The notes under the pieces are model-generated. The model ran no database searches. It saw nothing but the letters and a program-made list of their open reading frames with translations, and had not been told where the DNA came from. Shown here piece by piece: positions 16,285-23,407 of a stretch of 37,482 nt of DNA (position 1 is its first letter; each line of letters opens with the position of its first letter). The position numbers were made by a program, and so were the translations under genes. The DNA is from SVQP01 sp045594705 (GTDB taxonomy: Bacteria; Bacillota; Clostridia; Oscillospirales; CAG-272). Location of the stretch: assembly GCA_045594705.1 (NCBI GenBank), contig JAZNZB010000093.1:1-37482 (forward strand), read 5' to 3'.

Positions 16285-16797
16285 TCAGAGCACCAAAGAA
16301 GGTGCGGAATATACTCTTGCCGCCAGCTCCTGGTTGAGCAGGTACAGGCTTCTGGGATCAGAGCCGAACAGCTCCATCTTGGTGATCATATCGTTGGCGT
16401 TGGTCTCCTCCTCGCCCTGCTCCTTGACGAACCAGTCAAGGAACTGCATGGTGCGGAAATCACGCACGTCGTAAGCCGCTGCGTAGATGTCGTTGATCAG
16501 CGAGGTCACGTATTCCTCATGCTCAAGTCCTGCCTTGAGCACGTCCATGTGGCACTCAAATACCTTGTCGGGCTTGGCAATGGCGTCCAGCGTGACGGGC
16601 ATGTTTTCGTTCTGCAGGTAGGTGTAGAACAGCATAGCGTGGTCTCTTTCCTCCTGCGCCTGGATCATATACCAGTTTGCAAAGCCGTCAAGACCTACAG
16701 CCTTGAAATAGTTGGAAAAATCCAGATAGAGATATGCGGAGTAGAACTCCTTGTTGATCTGCTGATTGAGCAGCTCGTGAACCTTAGCGTTTACCAT
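16285..16797 (-). CDS. ftnA: Ferritin
   Basis: Non-haem iron store of 170 residues, prokaryotic FtnA type. Ferroxidase ligands are visible in NKEFYSAYLYLDFSNYF (about 15-31) and QEERDHAMLFYTYL (about 47-61), with EHEEYVTSLINDIY and EQGEEE further on. AGGAGG precedes the ATG. It sits 12 bases after the desulfoferrodoxin gene: removing superoxide and locking up ferrous iron are linked tasks. Confidence 0.93.
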   Translation of the reverse strand: MVNAKVHELLNQQINKEFYSAYLYLDFSNYFKAVGLDGFANWYMIQAQEERDHAMLFYTYLQNENMPVTLDAIAKPDKVFECHMDVLKAGLEHEEYVTSLINDIYAAAYDVRDFRTMQFLDWFVKEQGEEETNANDMITKMELFGSDPRSLYLLNQELAARVYSAPSLVL

Positions 16798-16809
16798 AGT
16801 AGCCTCCTA

Positions 16810-17190
16810 TTAAAACTCGGATTTCCAAAGGCCGTGCAGATTGCAGTAAGCGTAAACTGCCACGGGCTTTTCGTCAGAGAGTGCAAAGGTGACAACGGGA
16901 GCGTCGCCTGCACTCAGGCACTTGCGCTGGCCGCCCTTGTCGGTCTGCAGATAGACCCATTCAATGCTGTGCTCGGGCACCATGGGGTGAGCCACAGAGC
17001 CAACGCTGACCACGACCTTGTTGCCCTCGACGGTTGCTACGGGGATATGCTTTTCGCGGCTGGCTTCTACCACGCCTGCCTCGATCTTGGTCATGTTTTG
17101 ACCGCAGCACTTCATAGGAACGCCGGATTCATGGATGGCACCTACCAGGTTGCCGCACTTTTCGCAAATATAGAACTTGGTTTCACACAT
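16810..17190 (-). CDS. dfx: Desulfoferrodoxin (superoxide reductase)
   Basis: Reduces superoxide to hydrogen peroxide without making oxygen. The 126 residues have the desulforedoxin iron site CEKCGN...MKCCGQNM at the N-terminus and the active Fe(His)4Cys centre in EKHIPV, AHPMVPEHSIEW and YCNLHGLWK. The start MCETKF at 17190 is favoured: GGAG is nine bases away, whereas two upstream ATGs are too close to or before it. Second gene of the cluster, 57 bases after the flavodiiron gene. Confidence 0.93.
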   Translation of the reverse strand: MCETKFYICEKCGNLVGAIHESGVPMKCCGQNMTKIEAGVVEASREKHIPVATVEGNKVVVSVGSVAHPMVPEHSIEWVYLQTDKGGQRKCLSAGDAPVVTFALSDEKPVAVYAYCNLHGLWKSEF

Positions 17191-17247
17191 AATCATAATC
17201 TCCTTTTTCATATTGATTTGGTTTGATTTGTTTGTTATTTGAATAGG

Positions 17248-19035
17248 TTACTTGATCTCAACGAAATCCGAGGCGCCGTGCTTGCAAAGCGGGCAAACGA
17301 AATCCTCGGGCAGCTCGCCCTCGTGGACGTAGCCGCAGATGGTGCACACGTAGCCCTTAACGCCCTCGGTCTGAGGCTTGGGCTTGACGTGCTGATGATA
17401 ATAGGTGTAGGTCATGGTCTCGCGATCCGAAATGACGCGCGCCTCGGTGATCGAGCAGATGAACATGCCGTGCGTGCCAAGGTCAACGTATTGCTCCACG
17501 ACCAGCGACATGAAGGAATTGATGTGTCTGGGCAGGAACACAAGACCGTTGTCCGAGCGCAGGGGGGAGCAGTCCGCAAACTTATCCACGTTTCTGCCGC
17601 TCTGGAAGCCGAACTTTTCAAAAACGGAGAAGGGTGCGTCGGTTGAGAGACAGTTAATGTTCATCTTACCGGTCTGCTTGATGACGTGATGCGAGTAGTT
17701 TTCCTTGTTGATGGTGACTGCCAGACGGTTGGGGGTGTTGGTGACCTGGGTGACCGTGTTGACGATCAGACCGTTGTCCTTTTTGCCGTCGTTACAGGTG
17801 ATGACGTAAAGACCGTAGCCGATGTTGAACAGTGCGCTCAGATCGTTCTTGTTGGCGGTCTCATCGCGCTGTGCCAGGTATTCGCGGCACAGCTCCTCTG
17901 CCATCTTATTCAGCTGCTCGCTGCTCTCTGCACTAAGAGCGGACTTGATCTTGACGGAGGTGTCAACGTAGGTGATGTCCTTGCTCTTTTCCAGCATATT
18001 TTTCATAACCTTGACAGCCTGGGGAGCCCAGCTGCCGTTTTCGATCATGGCCACCGTGCGGTTCTGGAAATTGCGCTCGGTCAGATGGTCGATAAACTCG
18101 CGCATGAAGGGGAAGATATCTGCGTTGTAGGTGGTAGTTGCCAGCACCAGCTTGCTATAGCGGAAGGCGTCGGCCACAGCTTCTGCCATGTCGCATCTTG
18201 CAAGGTCGTGTACCACAACTGCGGGTGCACCGTTTGCCTTGAGCTTTTCGGCCAGCTGCATCACAGCCTTCTTTGTGTTGCCGTACACGGAGGTGTAGGC
18301 GATCACGATGCCGTCGGACTCGGGCTGATAGCTCGACCAGGTGTTATAGAGGTTCAGATAATAGCCGAGATTTTCGGTAAGAACCGGGCCGTGCAAGGGG
18401 CAGATGATCTCAATGTCAAGTCCTGCAGCCTTCTTAAGCAGTGCCTGTACCTGCGCGCCGTATTTGCCAACGATGCCGATGTAGTAGCGTCTTGCCTCGT
18501 CTGCCCAAGGCTCTTTTGCATCGGTCGCACCGAATTTGCCAAAGCCATCGGCAGAGAACAGAACCTTGTCGGTGGAGTCGTAGGTCACGATGACCTCGGG
18601 CCAGTGCACCATGGGAGCAGATACAAAGTGCAGCTTGTGGTATCCCAGCTCCAGCACGTCGCCCTCGTCCACCACGATGCGACGATCCTCAAATTCGGTG
18701 CCGAAGAAGTTCTGCATCATGCGGAACGCCTTGGCAGAGGAAACGATCTTGGCATCGGGATAGGTCTTTGCAAACTGCAGGATGTTGGCCGAGTGGTCGG
18801 GCTCCATATGCTGCACGATCAGAAAATCGGGCTTGCGAGAGCCAAGCGTGTCGCGGATGTTATCCAGCCATTCGTGGGTAAAGCCCGCATCCACCGTGTC
18901 CATGATGGCGATCATGCTGTCCATGATGGCGTAGGAATTGTAGGCCATGCCGTTCGGCACGCGGTACTGACCCTCAAACAGGTCAATCCTCCGGTCATTG
19001 ACGCCGATATATCTGATGTCGTTGGTGATCTTCAT
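17248..19035 (-). CDS. fprA: Flavodiiron protein fused to flavin reductase and rubredoxin domains
   Basis: Four-electron reduction of oxygen to water, or of NO to N2O. The 595 residues fall into: diiron beta-lactamase-like domain (1-235) with ligands H76-x-E78-x-D80-H81, H144, D163 and H215; flavodoxin domain (240-385) with TSVYGNT; a flavin reductase-like domain (about 400-545); and a C-terminal rubredoxin (C564, C567, C581, C584). The last two domains together resemble the high-molecular-weight rubredoxin Hrb of Moorella, here joined to FprA, so the protein may accept electrons from NAD(P)H on its own. GGAGG precedes the ATG. First gene of the defence cluster. Confidence 0.93.
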   Translation of the reverse strand: MKITNDIRYIGVNDRRIDLFEGQYRVPNGMAYNSYAIMDSMIAIMDTVDAGFTHEWLDNIRDTLGSRKPDFLIVQHMEPDHSANILQFAKTYPDAKIVSSAKAFRMMQNFFGTEFEDRRIVVDEGDVLELGYHKLHFVSAPMVHWPEVIVTYDSTDKVLFSADGFGKFGATDAKEPWADEARRYYIGIVGKYGAQVQALLKKAAGLDIEIICPLHGPVLTENLGYYLNLYNTWSSYQPESDGIVIAYTSVYGNTKKAVMQLAEKLKANGAPAVVVHDLARCDMAEAVADAFRYSKLVLATTTYNADIFPFMREFIDHLTERNFQNRTVAMIENGSWAPQAVKVMKNMLEKSKDITYVDTSVKIKSALSAESSEQLNKMAEELCREYLAQRDETANKNDLSALFNIGYGLYVITCNDGKKDNGLIVNTVTQVTNTPNRLAVTINKENYSHHVIKQTGKMNINCLSTDAPFSVFEKFGFQSGRNVDKFADCSPLRSDNGLVFLPRHINSFMSLVVEQYVDLGTHGMFICSITEARVISDRETMTYTYYHQHVKPKPQTEGVKGYVCTICGYVHEGELPEDFVCPLCKHGASDFVEIK

Positions 19036-19068
19036 TGTTTTTTTAGCCTCCGATTTTAATCTATGTAT

Positions 19069-19097
19069 ATTTTATCATGTAACAAGTTTTGAGTCAA
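19069..19097 (-). promoter_or_regulatory. Sigma-A promoter of the oxygen-defence cluster
   Basis: TTGACT (complement of 19092-19097), 17-bp spacer, TAAAAT (complement of 19069-19074). No obvious PerR or Fur box was found by eye around it. Confidence 0.8.
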
Positions 19098-19113
19098 GTG
19101 ATTTGGGCAAAGA

Positions 19114-19806
19114 TCAATCCAGAATTCTGCCGTCGGTCGAGATAGTGACTACCTGCCAGGGAATGAATTTCCCGCTTGCCTGCAGTGCGCGCTTGACCGC
19201 GTTTTCAATGCCTCCGCAGCAGGGAACCTCCATGCGCACCACCTTGACGCTTTTGACGTCGTTGCGTGCGATGATGGCGGTCAGCTTTTCCGCATAGTCG
19301 CCCTCGTCCAGCTTGGGGCAGCCGATCAGCGTGATATGGTTACGCATGAAATCCGCGTGGAAGCTTGCGTATGCATAGGCGGTGCAGTCGGCGGCGATGA
19401 GTAGGTTTGCGCCGTCAAAGTAGGGCGCGTTGACCGGGACCAATTTGATCTGGCATGGCCATTGCGCCAGCTGACTGGAAACGGGGATGCGCTGCATTTG
19501 CACGTTCGGCTCGCGCTTGATGGCCTTTGCCGCTGTGCCCGGGCAGGCACATGCGGGCTTTGCCGCCTTTTTTTGCTTGGCGGCAAGCACGGCACTCTCG
19601 TTATAAGCGGGAGCCTCGCGCTCTTCAAAGGTGATCGCGTCCGCAGGGCAAGCGGGCAGGCAATCGCCCAGCCCGTCGCAAAAGTCCTCGCGGACAAGCT
19701 CTGCCTTGCCATCGATCATTTCGATCGCACCCTCGTGGCATGCGTTTGCGCATGCGCCGCAGCCGTTGCATTTTTCTTTATCAATGTGAATGATTCGTCT
19801 TTTCAT
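19114..19806 (-). CDS. Ferredoxin-like FeS protein with C-terminal Cys-rich domain
   Basis: 230 residues. The N-terminal 60 form a ferredoxin domain: C13-x2-C16-x2-C19-x3-C23 is a full set, while the second reads C43-x2-L46-x2-C49-x3-C53, so one usual Cys is Leu and that cluster may be [3Fe-4S] or use another ligand. A CACPG linker follows, then a domain of about 120 residues with AADCTAYAY, LIGCPKLD and MEVPCCGG. From memory such proteins occur beside Crp/Fnr regulators and hybrid-cluster proteins in Clostridia; the function is not known to me. The ATG at 19806 has AAAGGAG upstream, and the gene follows ldhA by 11 bases, so it shares that control. Confidence 0.75.
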   Translation of the reverse strand: MKRRIIHIDKEKCNGCGACANACHEGAIEMIDGKAELVREDFCDGLGDCLPACPADAITFEEREAPAYNESAVLAAKQKKAAKPACACPGTAAKAIKREPNVQMQRIPVSSQLAQWPCQIKLVPVNAPYFDGANLLIAADCTAYAYASFHADFMRNHITLIGCPKLDEGDYAEKLTAIIARNDVKSVKVVRMEVPCCGGIENAVKRALQASGKFIPWQVVTISTDGRILD

Positions 19807-19817
19807 GCTGACTCCTT

Positions 19818-20852
19818 TCAAAAGCACTTGCCGCTTTTGCAATCCTGTGCGCTGTCGCCGCGGAAGCAAAGCTCGTTGGGGCATTGACCGTTTTCTATCA
19901 TTTGCTTGATGTTTTGCGTGGTGGTTTCTGCGATATTGGAAAGAGCCTCTTCGGTCAGAAATGCCTGGTGTGAGGTGACGATGACGTTGGGCATCGAGAT
20001 CAGTCTTGCCAGTATGTCATCCTCCAGAATGTGACCCGAGAAGTCCTCGAAGAACAGGTCGGATTCCTCCTCGTAAACGTCTAAGCAAGCGGCGCCCACC
20101 TTGCGGGATTTGATGCCCGAGAGCAACGCCTCGGCATCTACCAGTGCGCCGCGCGAGGTGTTGAGAATGACCACGCCCTTCTTGCATTTTTCAAGAGATT
20201 GCTCGTTGATCACGTGATAGGTCTCCTCGGTTAAGGGGCAGTGCAGTGAGATGACGTCGCTGTTTGCGAATAATTCGTCAAGCTCCACATAGCGAATATT
20301 CTCACCGTCCGCAAGACCCTGTGCGGGGAATTTGTCGTATGCCAGCACCTTCATGCCAAAGCCGCGGCAGATGTCAATGAACACGCGGCCGATCTTGCCC
20401 GTGCCGATCACGCCCACCGTCTTGCCGTGCAGGTCAAAGCCTGTCATGTTTGTAAGGCTGAAATTGAAGTCGCGGGTGCGGATATAAGCCTTGTGAATGC
20501 GGCGGATCGAGGTCAGCAGCAGCGCCATGGTGTGCTCGGCTACCGCGTAAGGGGAGTAGGCAGGCACGCGCAGCACGTGTACCTTGCCGTAGGCGTGCTT
20601 GACGTCCACGTTATTAAAGCCTGCACAGCGAAGGGCAACGATTTTCACACCCATCTCGGTCAGCTTGTCAATCACGGCTGCATTGACCGTATCGTTGACG
20701 AACACGCAAACACCATCACAATCGTGTGCGAGTTCCACCGTGTCCTCGGTCAACTTGGTTTCAAAGTATTTATATTGTACGCCACTCTGTGCGCCAAAGG
20801 CGTCAAACGAGGGCTTGTCGTAAGGCTTTGCGTCAAAAAATGCGATTTTCAT
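19818..20852 (-). CDS. ldhA: D-lactate dehydrogenase
   Basis: Reduces pyruvate to D-lactate with NADH in fermentation; member of the D-2-hydroxyacid dehydrogenases. 344 residues with the Rossmann motif GVIGTGKIG, the catalytic Arg in LNTSRGALVD, and the His in TSHQAF; SPYAVAEHTMALLL is typical of LdhA. The last 15 residues (DCKSGKCF end) are an unusual Cys-bearing tail beyond the family end. A related hydroxyacid substrate cannot be excluded. The ATG at 20852 follows GAGGTG; 40 residues of upstream frame cross the promoter. Divergent from the regulator and probably activated by it. Confidence 0.88.
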   Translation of the reverse strand: MKIAFFDAKPYDKPSFDAFGAQSGVQYKYFETKLTEDTVELAHDCDGVCVFVNDTVNAAVIDKLTEMGVKIVALRCAGFNNVDVKHAYGKVHVLRVPAYSPYAVAEHTMALLLTSIRRIHKAYIRTRDFNFSLTNMTGFDLHGKTVGVIGTGKIGRVFIDICRGFGMKVLAYDKFPAQGLADGENIRYVELDELFANSDVISLHCPLTEETYHVINEQSLEKCKKGVVILNTSRGALVDAEALLSGIKSRKVGAACLDVYEEESDLFFEDFSGHILEDDILARLISMPNVIVTSHQAFLTEEALSNIAETTTQNIKQMIENGQCPNELCFRGDSAQDCKSGKCF

Positions 20853-20863
20853 AAATTCACCTC

Positions 20864-20892
20864 TTGCTTTTCTGATATGATTATAGTATAAT
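20864..20892 (+). promoter_or_regulatory. Promoter of the Crp/Fnr-type regulator
   Basis: TTGCTT (20864-20869), 17-bp spacer, TATAAT (20887-20892). Its -10 box is one base from the divergent ldhA -10, so both promoters overlap and cannot easily be used at once. Confidence 0.7.
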
Positions 20893-20908
20893 GGGGGCGA
20901 TATGTATG
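20880..20908 (-). promoter_or_regulatory. Promoter of ldhA with a poor -35 box
   Basis: TATAAT (complement of 20880-20885) is perfect, but 17 bp upstream the -35 position reads CATACA. A palindrome overlapping this position is centred about 41.5 bp before the expected start near 20873, the classical site for class II activation by Crp/Fnr proteins. Confidence 0.65.
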
Positions 20909-20922
20909 TTGAAATTTCAACA
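20907..20922. promoter_or_regulatory. Perfect 16-bp palindrome, likely regulator operator
   Basis: TGTTGAAATTTCAACA has two-fold symmetry in the style of Crp/Fnr sites (TTGAA half-sites). It lies at about +9 to +24 of the regulator transcript, where binding would block it, and at about -41.5 of ldhA, where binding would activate. Confidence 0.7.
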
Positions 20923-20935
20923 AAAGGAGAAAATT

Positions 20936-21595
20936 TTGAAAAAATATTTTGGAATTCTAAGAAAATGCTCACTGTTTTCGGAGATTGAGGATCAGCATCT
21001 GATCGCCATGCTGTCTTGTCTGAGTGCCAAGCGCGTCAGCTTTGATAAAAAGTATACCATCTTTGCGCAAGGCAATCCGGCCAAATACATCGGGATTTTG
21101 CTCTCAGGATCGGCGCAGATTGTCAGACACGACTATTACGGCAACCGCAGCATCGTGTCGGGCGTGATGCCGGGCGAGCTGTTTGGCGAGTCGTTCGCTT
21201 GCGCGGGTATGGAGACTTTACCGGTATCCATCGTGGCCAACGAGCCCTGCGAGGTGCTGCTGATCGATAGCGGCCACGTGCTGCACACCTGCACCAATGG
21301 CTGCGAGTTTCACAGACGCATGATCTATAATCTGATGCGCGACCTTGCCGCCAAGAATATTATGTTCCATCAGAAGCTGGATATCACGGCAAAACGCACA
21401 ACGAGAGAAAAATTACTTGCGTATCTTGCGTATATGGAGCAGCAGACGGGCGCGCACGAGTTTGAGATCCCGTTTGACCGTCAGGAATTGGCGGATTATT
21501 TAGAGGTAGACCGCAGCGGACTTTCGGCTGAGATCGGGAAGCTCAGGCGCGAGGGTGTGCTGGATTGCAGGAAAAATCATTTTACGTTGCTTTAA
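20936..21595 (+). CDS. Crp/Fnr family transcription regulator
   Basis: 219 residues: an N-terminal cyclic-nucleotide-type beta barrel (IFAQGNPAKYIGILLSGSAQIV, then GELFGESFACAGMETLPVSIVA), a dimer helix and a C-terminal winged helix with recognition helix in FDRQELADYLEVDRSGLSAEIGKL. The N-terminus has one Cys (RKCSLF) and no Fnr-type Cys cluster, so the effector is unknown. The start is taken as TTG at 20936, six bases after AAAGGAG; earlier codons would place the operator inside the gene. It is one of two plus-strand genes and stands back to back with ldhA. Confidence 0.88.
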   Translation: MKKYFGILRKCSLFSEIEDQHLIAMLSCLSAKRVSFDKKYTIFAQGNPAKYIGILLSGSAQIVRHDYYGNRSIVSGVMPGELFGESFACAGMETLPVSIVANEPCEVLLIDSGHVLHTCTNGCEFHRRMIYNLMRDLAAKNIMFHQKLDITAKRTTREKLLAYLAYMEQQTGAHEFEIPFDRQELADYLEVDRSGLSAEIGKLRREGVLDCRKNHFTLL

Positions 21596-21599
21596 TCAG

Positions 21600-21800
21600 T
21601 TCAGACCACTCTTACAGAATGAAAGTTTTGATCAAACTTTTACAAAAGTGTGCGGGCTCTAAGGGGAGGGCCCTTGGTCGCCTCCGCAGAGGCGAAACTT
21701 TTCCACGCTGTTTAATTTGCGAAGCAAATATGTTCTTCTTTGCGGCAATTTTGCCAAAAAGAACGGAGTCGGTTTGCTCACGTAAACAATTTGACCCATA
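21600..21800. repeat. Gene-free stretch of short palindromes
   Basis: After the regulator stop come several small perfect hairpins: CGCCTC-CGCA-GAGGCG, ATTTGC-GAA-GCAAAT, GGCAATTTTGCC and a GGGCTC/GAGGGCCC-like pair. No reading frame with a ribosome site is seen. It looks like modular repeat sequence of the same general type as 26790-26944 and the window start. Confidence 0.5.
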
Positions 21801-21805
21801 TACAC

Positions 21806-21910
21806 CGTAGGGGAGGATATCATCCTCCCGCACGATAAGGATTTATGTTTGTGATATCCCGAACACGTTCCATCCTCATCGCGTGCGGGAGGATGATATC
21901 CTCCCCTACG
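21806..21910. repeat. Element with perfect 29-bp terminal inverted repeats
   Basis: Bases 21806-21834 are the exact reverse complement of 21882-21910. Each arm also holds an inner palindrome (GGAGGATATCATCCTCC or its complement form). The 47 bp between them code for nothing evident. Size 105 bp; resembles a miniature palindromic repeat. Confidence 0.85.
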
Positions 21911-21925
21911 AATACAGAGCCTGAA

Positions 21926-21951
21926 AAAAGACCTGCCGCGGCAGGTCTTTT
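21926..21951. terminator. Two-way terminator between regulator and RHH gene
   Basis: AAAAGACCTGCCG with CGGCAGGTCTTTT forms a perfect 26-bp palindrome with A/T-rich ends, placed between convergent genes. Confidence 0.85.
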
Positions 21952-21960
21952 GCTTTATGA

Positions 21961-22137
21961 TCAATTCTTATCTGTGGGAATAGGACCGTTTTCCTTTTCA
22001 TATTCCTTAACGCATTGCTCTGCAAGATATTCCATTTGCGCATTGAAGGATCTTTTGTTTTGCTTTGCAATGTAGGTGATTTTGTCTAACAGATCAAAAT
22101 CAAATCTGATGCCTGTTTGAATTTTATTGGTTGCCAT
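21961..22137 (-). CDS. Ribbon-helix-helix DNA-binding protein
   Basis: 58 residues with an Arc/CopG-like plan: a short beta strand (KIQTGIRFD, about 4-12), helix DLLDKITYIAKQNKRS and helix FNAQMEYLAEQCVKEYEKE. Such proteins bind DNA as dimers and often repress themselves. The ATG at 22137 with GGGGTG upstream is preferred over a start five residues earlier. It is divergent from an XRE-type gene across a region rich in TATCA repeats. No toxin gene is adjacent, so I do not call it an antitoxin. Confidence 0.75.
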   Translation of the reverse strand: MATNKIQTGIRFDFDLLDKITYIAKQNKRSFNAQMEYLAEQCVKEYEKENGPIPTDKN

Positions 22138-22194
22138 AATAACACCCCGCAATCATAATAATATCATTATGATAACATTTTATACCAAAATGAC

Positions 22195-22233
22195 TTGACA
22201 AACCAGTATCAAAGTGTTATCATAGTGTTATCA
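22195..22233 (+). promoter_or_regulatory. Promoter with three phased TATCA repeats
   Basis: TTGACA (22195-22200), 17-bp spacer and TATCAT (22218-22223) drive the XRE gene. TATCA occurs at 22207, 22218 and 22229, spaced exactly 11 bp, so all face one side of the helix; the middle one is the -10 box. The reverse form TGATAACA occurs at 22170-22177 towards the divergent gene. These are likely operator sites of one or both small DNA-binding proteins. Confidence 0.7.
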
Positions 22234-22247
22234 AAAGGAGGGGCGAA

Positions 22248-22493
22248 ATGAACGAAAAACAGATTTTTTGTCATAACATGTTGAATTTAAGAAAACACTT
22301 GGGCATGACGCAGAGAGCCTTTGCAAAAGCATTACATATTGGTGTTCACAGCCTTTCGCAAATAGAGAAGGGGCGCATTCCCGATCGTTTGGGCGCAACA
22401 ATTCTGATCAGAATTTATCATTGCTTTGGAATTATGCCTTCAGAAATGTTTTCCGAAGAAATACCATTGAACAAGGCTCACCTGCACAGGTGA
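22248..22493 (+). CDS. Small XRE-type helix-turn-helix protein
   Basis: 81 residues, mostly a single HTH_3 domain (about 10-66): LRKHLGMTQRAFAKALHIGVHSLSQIEKGRIP with the usual helix 2-turn-helix 3. AGGAGG precedes the ATG at 22248. The last six codons (KAHLHR) and the stop are made by the terminator hairpin, so the true C-terminus has probably been reshaped by it. Likely a repressor acting on its own promoter. Confidence 0.8.
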   Translation: MNEKQIFCHNMLNLRKHLGMTQRAFAKALHIGVHSLSQIEKGRIPDRLGATILIRIYHCFGIMPSEMFSEEIPLNKAHLHR

Positions 22494-22498
22494 GCCTT
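22473..22498. terminator. Terminator overlapping the XRE gene end
   Basis: AAGGCTCACCTG-CA-CAGGTGAGCCTT is a perfect 12-bp stem that includes the XRE stop codon and lies seven bases from the stop of the convergent kinase gene. It lacks a long T-run on either side. Confidence 0.7.
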
Positions 22499-22505
22499 AT
22501 GCCAA

Positions 22506-23405
22506 TCAACGTTTGCCAGCCAGATAAAGCGCCCCTTGCACGGGTGCTGCCTCGGAGACCGAAAGGGAATATTCCCGCGCATCACCTGCCAGCGCATCAC
22601 GCAAAAGAGGCAGAATGACCTCGCTCTTTGCAGTCAAGCCACCGCACAGCACCGCGCGTACGTGCTCCTTTCCCATGCGTGCACCGATTGCGCGGATCAG
22701 ATTTGCAATGGCGCGCATGTTGCGCGTCAAAATCTCGGTTGCCACCGCGTCGCCCTTTTCGTGCGCGTCAAAGATCAGAGGCGCATAGCGTGCGATCTCG
22801 GCTTTTCCGCCGCGGTAGAAATCGGAAAGTGCGTCAAGCACACGGCTTTTGCCGCACGCATCCGCCACCATATCACGTAACAGCGTAGGTGCACCGCTGC
22901 CGTCCTCAGCCTGCAGTGCAGCCAATATCGCACCTTGCCCCAAGGCAAAGCCGCTGCCCGCATCGCCGAGCAGATAGCCGTAGCCGCCTGCGCGCAAAAG
23001 CTGCCCGTCGCACTGCGCGTATGCCACAGAGCCCGTGCCCAGAATGACCGCAACACCGTCATGGTCACCAAAGCAGGCAGCCAAGCAGGAGAGCACGTCG
23101 CTTGCCGCGTCGGCCTTGGCAAAGCCGAGTGTGTCAAGATGCGCCTTGATGCGTGATGCATGGTCGCCCGTGGCCGCGCCTGCAATGCCCGCAAAGACAG
23201 AGATATCCGCGCGGTCATAGCCGTCGGTGACCTTGTCAATGCCCTCGCTCAGCAGCGCGCAGGTCGCGTCAAGGCCGATATCGTTGGGATTGGATGCCCC
23301 AAACAGGGCAGAGCGGAGAATTGCGCCGTCCTTGTCGGCCAGGCAAAATTCGGTTTTGGTACCACCACCGTCAATGCCCAGATAATATTTGATACTTTGT
23401 GTCAT
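22506..23405 (-). CDS. BadF/BadG-type sugar kinase, probably N-acetylhexosamine kinase
   Basis: ATP-dependent kinase of the actin-like fold, 299 residues. Phosphate loops LGIDGGGTKTE (9-19) and VILGTGSVAY, plus GDAGSGFALG and AVLCGGLTAKS, match the BadF/BadG/BcrA/BcrD family, whose members include N-acetylglucosamine kinase. As it follows a glycan-type beta-propeller gene by two bases and an oxidoreductase before that, a role in phosphorylating a freed amino sugar is plausible. AGGAAA precedes the ATG. Confidence 0.85.
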   Translation of the reverse strand: MTQSIKYYLGIDGGGTKTEFCLADKDGAILRSALFGASNPNDIGLDATCALLSEGIDKVTDGYDRADISVFAGIAGAATGDHASRIKAHLDTLGFAKADAASDVLSCLAACFGDHDGVAVILGTGSVAYAQCDGQLLRAGGYGYLLGDAGSGFALGQGAILAALQAEDGSGAPTLLRDMVADACGKSRVLDALSDFYRGGKAEIARYAPLIFDAHEKGDAVATEILTRNMRAIANLIRAIGARMGKEHVRAVLCGGLTAKSEVILPLLRDALAGDAREYSLSVSEAAPVQGALYLAGKR

Positions 23406-23407
23406 GA

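Noticed and set aside
17686..19059. Open frame of 457 codons on the plus strand
   Set aside because: Antisense to the flavodiiron gene, with no start signal or recognisable domain.
21961..22493. Toxin-antitoxin module from the RHH and XRE genes
   Set aside because: The genes are divergent and both look like DNA-binding proteins; no toxin-type domain is adjacent.
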